From Siphonodentalium dalli (lineage: Eukaryota; Mollusca; Scaphopoda; Gadilida; Siphonodentaliidae): 64,000 nucleotides of DNA. The notes beneath the pieces were generated by a model. That model was not told the DNA's origin and ran no database searches. It saw nothing but the letters and a program-made list of their open reading frames with translations. Below, one piece after another: positions 57,534 through 64,000 of this stretch; within the stretch, counting starts at the first letter, position 1, and every line of letters begins with the position of its first letter. Position numbers and translations under genes: made by a program. The stretch is from NCBI GenBank assembly GCA_032622095.1, contig CP136067.1:54165899-54229898 (forward strand). The letters are read 5' to 3'.

Positions 57534-58442
57534 TAGTGATGCGGACCGGACCGCTTTGGACCAGTCCGGTCCGCGGTCCAGGGGTGGACCGCGGTCTGGT
57601 CCGGACCGGGTGTCACTGGACCGGACCAGACCAGACCGGACCGTACCAGACCGTAGTTTGTAAATGTCACTTTCCTTATAATGTATTAGTGTAACACTGG
57701 CCAACACTATGTAGCACCCTATCAATGCGACAAACATGCAACTGAATGAGTATGGAACTATTTGTCATAAACAGTGTAACATGGCATCAACTAATCAATT
57801 TGGATGGATATCGAATCGAGTATTCTATTGTTTTTCACAGTTATAATTATCGAAGAAACATGCAAACCACATTACATAGTACATACACAAGACAGTCACA
57901 TTAATCCAATAGTAGTTGTACTTAGGTATATAACTGTAATTGTCAGGACTATACAATCAGCGATCACAATCTCCAAGATTCCAATATTAATGTATAGTAG
58001 TCATATTAGTACACATTTGTATAATTGTCATCAGTATAGTTATTTCGTTTAAATTTCAATTTAATGAAAATAAGTATGATACGAATCATGCATACGATCA
58101 GTTGAGTGCCATGTTAGATTGGTTATAACACATTCTTGCCCTAGCTATATGTCTGTCCAATACATTTAATTAGTGCATGTTCGCATTACTAGAAATACTA
58201 TTATCGTGCATCGTTCCCAGTATATCCCACCAGAGACAGACAATGATGCATACAATCGGCAAACAATGTAAGTTTTAACATATATGGACTCATTGCAATG
58301 CACTGAACTCAGTAACCTTATACATGTAGTTTGTACTATACAGAGTAAAAACTTTGAGAAAACAGAGAACATATATAGCCTATTATAGGTGGACCGGAAC
58401 GTTTTGGACCGGTCCAGGCATGTGTACCGGTCCGCATCACTG
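57534..58442. mobile_element. hAT MITE with 8-bp target duplication ACGTGAGC
   Basis: TIRs TAGTGATGCGGACCGG and CCGGTCCGCATCACTG; ACGTGAGC at 57526-57533 and 58443-58450. Sub-terminal regions are dense in GGACC/GGTCC words (57544-57655 and 58390-58432), like transposase-binding repeats of hAT elements. 909 bp, non-coding. Joining the flanks restores segment A in line with A'. Confidence 0.9.
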
Positions 58443-58812
58443 ACGTGAGCGTCCCGTTGATGTAGCAAGGATGCATACAAGCTACTCGTGGTCACAGTAA
58501 GAAACCAATCTTGTCCTCTGTGACTGCAGTAAGCTTAAAACCCCTGTCACACTCCGCTGCGATCAGGCCGGCGCTTGCATTGCACTGAAAAAGTACCAAA
58601 ATATGAGTAACACGCAGGAGGAGCGCGGAAAACTATGCCGTTTATCACGTTTTTATTGAGTTCTTATTACGACCCATTGCATTTCTACTTTGTCAAGTCT
58701 CACGCTCTCACTCTAAGTTATAAACGTTCTTAGTGCGTCCAAGTCGCTGTCATTGTGTTGCCAGTACGTTCTCAATAAGTTTGCAAAACGTTCACTGCGT
58801 GGGCGCGGAGAG

Positions 58813-58851
58813 TATAAATAGCGCCTCCTGCATGCTCCAGTCATAGTCAGT
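58813..58851 (+). promoter_or_regulatory. TATA-box promoter-like motif in segment B
   Basis: TATAAATA at 58813-58820 directly after GGGCGCGGAGAG, with TCAGT (initiator-like) at 58847-58851. The same block is conserved in B' on the - strand (TATAAGTA at about 59896-59903). Prediction from motifs only. Confidence 0.4.
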
Positions 58852-60488
58852 ATTTAGGTTGTGGGAATATACCCAACAATCCACAATAGACTAGTTGTCC
58901 ATGTTCCAATTATATATGTTCCGGATTTATAGTCATAATTTAAATTGAGCATATGTTTCGATTCACTTTTCCACTATAGTATGATAGTGATAATGCAGAA
59001 TTTCGTCAGGGAACAGCGTGGCTAAATAGATCGGCATAATATATGCCCTTTTTTATTTTTGAATGGCATGACCTATGGAGGCCGACAGCACCATTCCCAT
59101 GGTTGTTTATGCCCATTTACATGTAGCACATGTATATATGGAATACATTGGATTCCATTTAGGTGCCACTTCACATGCACTATTCTTATTGCGTATTCCA
59201 TATTATATATGTGCCATATTTGTGACGGTAAACATGTACATCGGATTCCAGTTTAAATTTGCATATTATATGCAAACTCCGATGGTGTGGGTGAGCAGAT
59301 CGCATTTCAAAGTGGGATCGTACTGTAAACCTGCTGCAAACGTTGGAAGAACGCCATTTGTCACGTTTGGACGTATAACGAGAGCCATATTTGCAGTGGC
59401 AACATCGTGTGGACGTTCTATGATCGGGAACCAGTCCATAACACCACGTGGCAGCGCAATAAGGTCGGGAGAGAGACGAAAGAGATGATTTCTTGCTGCG
59501 ACCACGAGTAGCTTGTATGCATCCTTGCTACGTCAACGGGATGCTCACGTCGCTTGCTTTTTGTTGCCACAGCGAAAGTACTGCACCCTGGTCAGAACGC
59601 CGAACCTCTGCGCTTGATTTGTGCATACACAAAACAAGCGCGGCGCTCTGGCTATCAGGGGCAATCATGGGGACCCTCTCCCATCCTAGCCAGTTTAAAC
59701 TGCGTCACCAATCGGTTCTTGGATACCTTAATGCGTTTAGCTTGGCGCTTTGATACCCTTTCAGCGCAATGCAAGCGCCGGCCTGATTGCAGCGGAGTGT
59801 GACAGTGGTTTAATCGGACAACTAGTCTATTGTGGATTGTTGGGTATATTCCCACAACCTAAAAACTGACTATGACTGGAGCACGCATGAGGCGCTACTT
59901 ATACTCTCCGTGCCCACGCAGAGAACGTTTTGCAAACTTATTGAGAACGTACTAGCAACACAGTGACAGTGACTTGGACGCACTAATGACGTTTATAGCG
60001 TAGAGGAAGCACAGTAAGAGCGCGTGAGATTTGACAAAGTAGGAACGCAATGGGTCATAATAAGAGCGCAATAAAAACGTTGTAAACGGAATAGGAGCAT
60101 ACCTTGTTTTAAAAAATTTGACAGTTTTCCGCGCTCCTCCTGCGTGTTACTCATATTTTGGTACCTTTTCAGCGCAATGCAAGTGCCGGCCTGATCGCAG
60201 CGGAGTGTGACAAGGGCTTTAGGAACTTTGGAACCAGGGTATTATGTGAGGACTTGTGCAGTACAGTGAACATCTGCAATACAGTACATCCTGTGCAGTA
60301 CAGTACTTACTCTAAGATAAAAACAATCCAGTCTGAAGCACTTAGGATTATTGAGACCTCCAGTGGAATAAATCTAATTCCCTGCTGCACTGATCATGCT
60401 GAAAATATTAGCCACCTGGTGGGAAGGATGATTCATTATCACTGACATGGCCCATGGGGTACAGATATAGGATAGCTACCCTCTTATG

Positions 60489-61399
60489 CAGAGGTGGACT
60501 GGGCCAAAAAAAAGGCCCGGGAAATTAATATAATACCGGCCCATCTGTTCGGGAGGTGTCCACTGTCCACCTTGGGAAATTCCAACTGCACCCCCCCCCC
60601 CTTGAATCAGAATCAGACCAAAGGCATATTTTTGCATAATTCCATTTGCACCCCCTACTTGGATCAGATGCAGACCAAATACATGTTTTTGCATAATTCC
60701 ATTTGCACCTCTGGCCTAATATCCTATATATTCATAAACCATGGTTCTATATATTCCCGCTATGAGACCATTCAGATATTTTTTCCTGAAAAATTGCATA
60801 AATTCTAACATCTAGCGGTCTAACTCCAGACAAATGCACATGGTTGCGGACAAAAGACCAGGACACACCGGGCTGTTCATGGTTGTTCGGCCCGGGGTGA
60901 GAAAATTTTGAAAACTATAAAAGAAAATCGCGAATCCTAGCATCTAGACTGGCATCAACTGAAGCGTTCCTATTTTGTTGTAAATTTCAATTGGGGGAGG
61001 GTCAGGGAGGGATGCGTGAGAATTTTTTATGGAATTTACAGCTGGGCGTTACCGTTAAAATCTCGAGATTAACGGGGTCTTTACGTGGTGTTATATGATG
61101 CTGACAAGTTCATTTAATGACAAAATTACGATTAGCCAACTCGGCTGGTTAAACAACACATGTGGCGGCCCACGTCTCCTGATCGGCCAGTCCGCCTCTG
61201 CCCTGCCCCCTCCCCCCCCCCCCCCTGCAAACTTCCCAATCCCAATTTAGGTAACTTCATTTGCGGCCCCCCCCCCCCCCCAAACTGTAAAAAAAACCTT
61301 GGATTCTCGCTTGATAGAAAATCACGTGGAATCAGAATTTTTCCGGCCTCCAGCCCATCAGGAAATTTCCCGGTCTCCCGATCGGCCAGTCCGCCTCTG
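60489..61399. mobile_element. hAT MITE with 8-bp target duplication CTCTTATG
   Basis: TIRs CAGAGGTGGACTGGGCC and GGCCAGTCCGCCTCTG; CTCTTATG at 60481-60488 and 61400-61407, a perfect 8-bp duplication. A second right terminus (GATCGGCCAGTCCGCCTCTG, about 61181-61200) lies inside, followed by C runs. 911 bp, non-coding. Confidence 0.9.
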
Positions 61400-62269
61400 C
61401 TCTTATGACACAAATACATTGGCTGGTCCTATTCCATATGCTCTACCTAAGACGTGAATTAAAGAGGTTTATAGTGGTAAAACTTCTAGCTTAATTCGCC
61501 TGTGATGGAAGCATAACGGGATTATAATTTTGTTTATCTGCGCCCAAAGATGGAAAATATTAGTATTCTGCCAGCCAAGATTGGTGATTTTTTTTGATTT
61601 TTTAAATAAATAAAAAAAATATATTTATTTGAATTAAATCAAGATTTTTAAAAATTAAAATTGACTTTTTAAATTTTTATTCTAACTGTTTATATGAAAA
61701 TATGTAACTTGCAATGTCTTTGATAAATGAAGGTTCTAGAAGGTGTTGCTTATTATATCCAAGGCTGGATTAATCAGAATTCTATTATTATATTATTATT
61801 TATTATTTTGTAGGTACATGTATATGTACAAATATCATGGCAGTAAAGACTATGCACTTTATGCCACCCATATCTTTAATTATTGGCTCTTTGTCTCCAA
61901 CATTGATACAGCCGAATTAATATGTATGCTTTGATGACAAAGACTTTATACGTGTAACATTGCTACTTTGTCAAAAGCATTCATTGTGTTGTAATTGGAT
62001 GCATTTTATCTCCAGATTAGAATTTTTTCTGTATTTTCCCCAAGTGAAAACTTGCAAAAAAATATGCAACTTCCAGCATACATGTATGACTACATCTTCT
62101 GAACAAATATATTGCACATGGATTTAAAATACACAATGAATACAAGTAGACAAGTTTAATGTGTGTCCAAATTTAACAATGTAATTGTTGGGAAACTATA
62201 TTGATTATTTGGCTTTACAATATATAAAATATTTTCTGCCCTACCCTAAAAGCACTCTGAAGATTCATC

Positions 62270-62940
62270 GAAAGGCCCATAACTTGGGAAAAATCATTGG
62301 ATTTCCAATTTCCAATTAAACAATCCAAACTTGAGTTATCATCCGGAAACCAAAGAAAAAACAAGAAAAATTTAATTTTCTAAGTCGAAAAGCCCATAAC
62401 TCTGAGAAAAATCATCGGATCAAACTAAAATTTGAACTTGACCTGTATTTTGATATCATTGACTCACACAAACAATTGAACACTCCAAACTGTAGTTATC
62501 ATCTGGAAACCAAAAAAAATAAAAAAAATATGGAATTTTCTAAGTAAAAAAGAGTCCATTACTCTAGAAAAAAATCATCCGATCAAACTGAAATTCGAAT
62601 TCATCCTGTATCTTGATATGCTGATCTACAATAAAATGGTATTTGCAATTAAAGGATCCAAACTTGAGATATCATCCGGAAACCGAAAAAGTGAGAAATT
62701 TTCTAAGTTGAAAATGAGGCGTAACTTAAAAAAAAAAAGTCGGACCGAACCGCAATTAGCATCATGCGGAGAGGCAGTCCTAAGGAGATTGCATACAAAA
62801 GAATATTGAAATTGGTTCATAGTTGTTCGGGTTATGAGGTCGGATGGACTGACGGACGGACACACGGAGGGAGAAAGCGTGACTGACAGACGCAGTCAAT
62901 CCAGTACACCCCCCATTTTCTTCGAAAGTGGGGGTATAAT
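62270..62940 (-). mobile_element. Array element with family E-type hairpin, reverse
   Basis: Three or four cores read in reverse (AACTCTGAGAAAAATCATCG, GTTATCATCCGGAAACCAAA, TTGACCTGTATTTTGATATC), then GACGGACGGACACACGG, GTCAATCCAG, and hairpin TACACCCCC / GGGGGTATA at 62905-62938. Cores resemble families C/D while the cap is family E, so it is a chimera. Confidence 0.7.
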
Positions 62941-62968
62941 AATTCTGATGGTGACTTAACTGACTTAC

Positions 62969-63136
62969 TTTGCTTTTTAGATATTGCCAGAGCAAGGAAG
63001 ACAATGATACCACATGCACCAATGAGCTGAAAGAAACAGCCTCCAATCATGAAATATCTCAATCTGTATGGATGCGTGTCCCAAACATGTCGCCAAAATG
63101 ACAGGTGAACGAACAATGTAATAGCGGCTGCAATCC
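62969..63136 (-). CDS. Claudin-like/tetraspan membrane protein, internal exon
   Basis: The - strand acceptor TTTTTTTTAG is followed by an exon of 168 bp and donor GTAAGT (62968-62963). It reads IAAAITLFVHLSFWRHVWDT, then HPYRLRYFMIGG and CFFQLIGACGIIVFLALAIS, ending KKQ. Two hydrophobic segments, about residues 1-17 and 28-52, separated by a short charged loop (RHVWDTHPYR) fit TM2-TM3 of a four-span protein, and the second exon would supply TM4. Small residues Gly/Ala/Cys in TM3 are common in the claudin/PMP22 group, but no signature motif of that family (the W-GLW-C-C loop) is in this part, so the family is a guess. The N-terminus lies beyond base 64000. Confidence 0.7.
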
Positions 63137-63189
63137 CTAAAAAAAAGAAGACACATATGAAATATATATGATAATATTGAACAAGATTT

Positions 63190-63330
63190 AGTGCAGGGTT
63201 GGGGCGATTACATGCCAATGTAATCGATTATGATTACAATTACTTTTGATTTACACGATTACTGATTACATGTTTTTCAATGTAATCGATTACGATTACA
63301 ATTACTTTAAATGTAATCGATTACTTTTTT
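63190..63330. repeat. GTAATCGATTAC-rich repeat
   Basis: Begins GCAGGGTTGGGGCGATTACA and contains AATGTAATCGATTA four times with interspersed GATTACAATTACTT. Similar GTAATCGATTAC blocks are widespread ends of DNA transposons in animals; only one end seems present. Confidence 0.5.
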
Positions 63331-63812
63331 ATTACATCTTATTACAAATAACTCAAATTAAAATATCAAATTTGATTGAACAAATACATCACTACATAAC
63401 ATGGAAACAAGAAACGACTGAAACAATAGAAAGAAACAAGCAATAAACACATAAACTTTTTACATTTACATGTATTGGTGAGGTTTCATCACGAAGTTGT
63501 GTACCAACTTATTGGGAATAATTATGTTTTATGTCTAATTATTTATATAAATATATATTTATTATATTTTTAAATTTCTTACATGCATTGCAACTAACGC
63601 ATAATATTTATGAAAATATCATTAGAAACAATTATAAATTATTTGCATGTTCTCAACGCAATGAATTTTAGTGACCGCACCAGTATTGCCTGCAAATCTG
63701 GCCTGCTATGAATAAGATAAAGAGATTAGAAGTTTCTATGTGCATACATGTAAAGGCGATTGCATTTAACATTCTAAGTGCTATAATTCTCGAAAACATG
63801 ACTGGATAAAAC
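63331..63812. other. No recognised feature
   Basis: AT-rich; upstream intron of the membrane-protein gene on the - strand; no further exon could be supported before 64000. Confidence 0.35.
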
Positions 63813-63813
63813 C

Positions 63814-63918
63814 TGAGAGCTTTCCGATGAATGGCAACAAGCCATATTTCCGACTAAATCCTGAAAAGTTACCTTCTTCTGTGGTTAAGGAGTCGATGAT
63901 TATTTAGGGCATTACTAT
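63814..63918 (-). mobile_element. TACAGTAATGC MITE, right half
   Basis: GAGAGCTTTCCGATGAATGG through GGCATTACTATA is the right arm of the 217-bp foldback element; the left arm is missing. Confidence 0.75.
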
Positions 63919-64000
63919 ACCAAAGATCCAATCTGAGTTGAATTTTATTTGAAAGACTGACTCGAGACAGGTGGTGTGGGTGGGGTGTAAGTCATTTACT

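Larger units (their letters stand above)
57303..60221. repeat. Interlocked inverted-repeat complex A-B / A'-B'
   Basis: Four segments carry the same head (CCCTGTCACACTCCGCTGC, GATCAGGCCGGCG): A 57303-58534 (interrupted by a hAT element), B 58535-58900, A' about 59489-59813 (reverse) and B' 59816-60221 (reverse). Order is A> B> spacer <A' <B', so the two inverted pairs overlap instead of nesting. A and B, and A' and B', abut directly. Confidence 0.75.
51710..62968 (-). other. Large intron of the membrane-protein gene
   Basis: 11.3 kb between the two recognised exons, holding the family D, hAT-like, family A, family B, interlocked-repeat and family E elements listed separately. 51740-52150, 54540-54930, 56870-57300 and 61410-62270 show no recognisable feature. 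Confidence 0.6.

Noticed and set aside
57363-57737. 124-codon - strand frame sharing a tail with the frame at 59493-59753
   Set aside because: The shared tail comes from segment A and A' being repeat copies, and the first part crosses the hAT insertion.

Overview
The window is eukaryotic, intron-rich and AT-rich, with very little coding sequence and a dense mix of short mobile elements. Tandem-array repeats with a core of about 160 bp, a hairpin cap and GTCC/ACGG tetranucleotide tracts resemble the pearl-type (Helentron-related) repeats I recall from bivalve molluscs, so a marine bivalve is my best guess. That is inference from repeats and gene structure, not a database match.

Two protein genes can be supported. 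On the + strand, 888-10739 holds six coding exons of an hnRNP A1/A2B1-type RNA-binding protein: the second half of RRM1, a complete RRM2, an RGG box and a long Gly/Tyr/Gln/Ser-rich tail. All splice sites and phases agree across the six exons. The 5' end lies left of the window, and a 3'UTR intron follows the stop codon. On the - strand, two exons (62969-63136 and 51531-51709) encode the last 114 residues of a multi-pass, claudin-like membrane protein; its N-terminus lies right of the window. At 21143-23485 a run of good splice signals without an open frame suggests a spliced noncoding transcript or an extended 3'UTR.

Layout: 1-12000 hnRNP gene with repeat-bearing introns; 12000-15000 sparse; 15000-19530 hairpin-capped arrays; 19530-24400 mostly unique, with the putative noncoding exons; 24400-29870 arrays and MITE hairpins; 29872-39151 a tandem segmental duplication (5.1 kb and 4.2 kb copies); 39152-51530 a patchwork of foldback and TIR elements; 51710-62968 the large intron of the membrane-protein gene, holding nested hAT-like elements, one complete array element and an unusual interlocked inverted-repeat complex at 57303-60221.

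The most interesting structures are (i) at least five repeat families that are different in sequence but built to the same plan (terminal hairpin, tetranucleotide tract, tandem core with an AAATTTG motif, second short palindrome in two of them); (ii) oppositely oriented element copies in the two introns that flank the RGG-box exon; (iii) a filled versus empty TTAA insertion site between the two copies of the segmental duplication; (iv) the interlocked A-B/A'-B' inverted repeats with promoter-like TATA motifs; and (v) families of near-perfect hairpins the size of small-RNA precursors. No bacterial features, CRISPR arrays, rRNA or convincing tRNA genes were seen.
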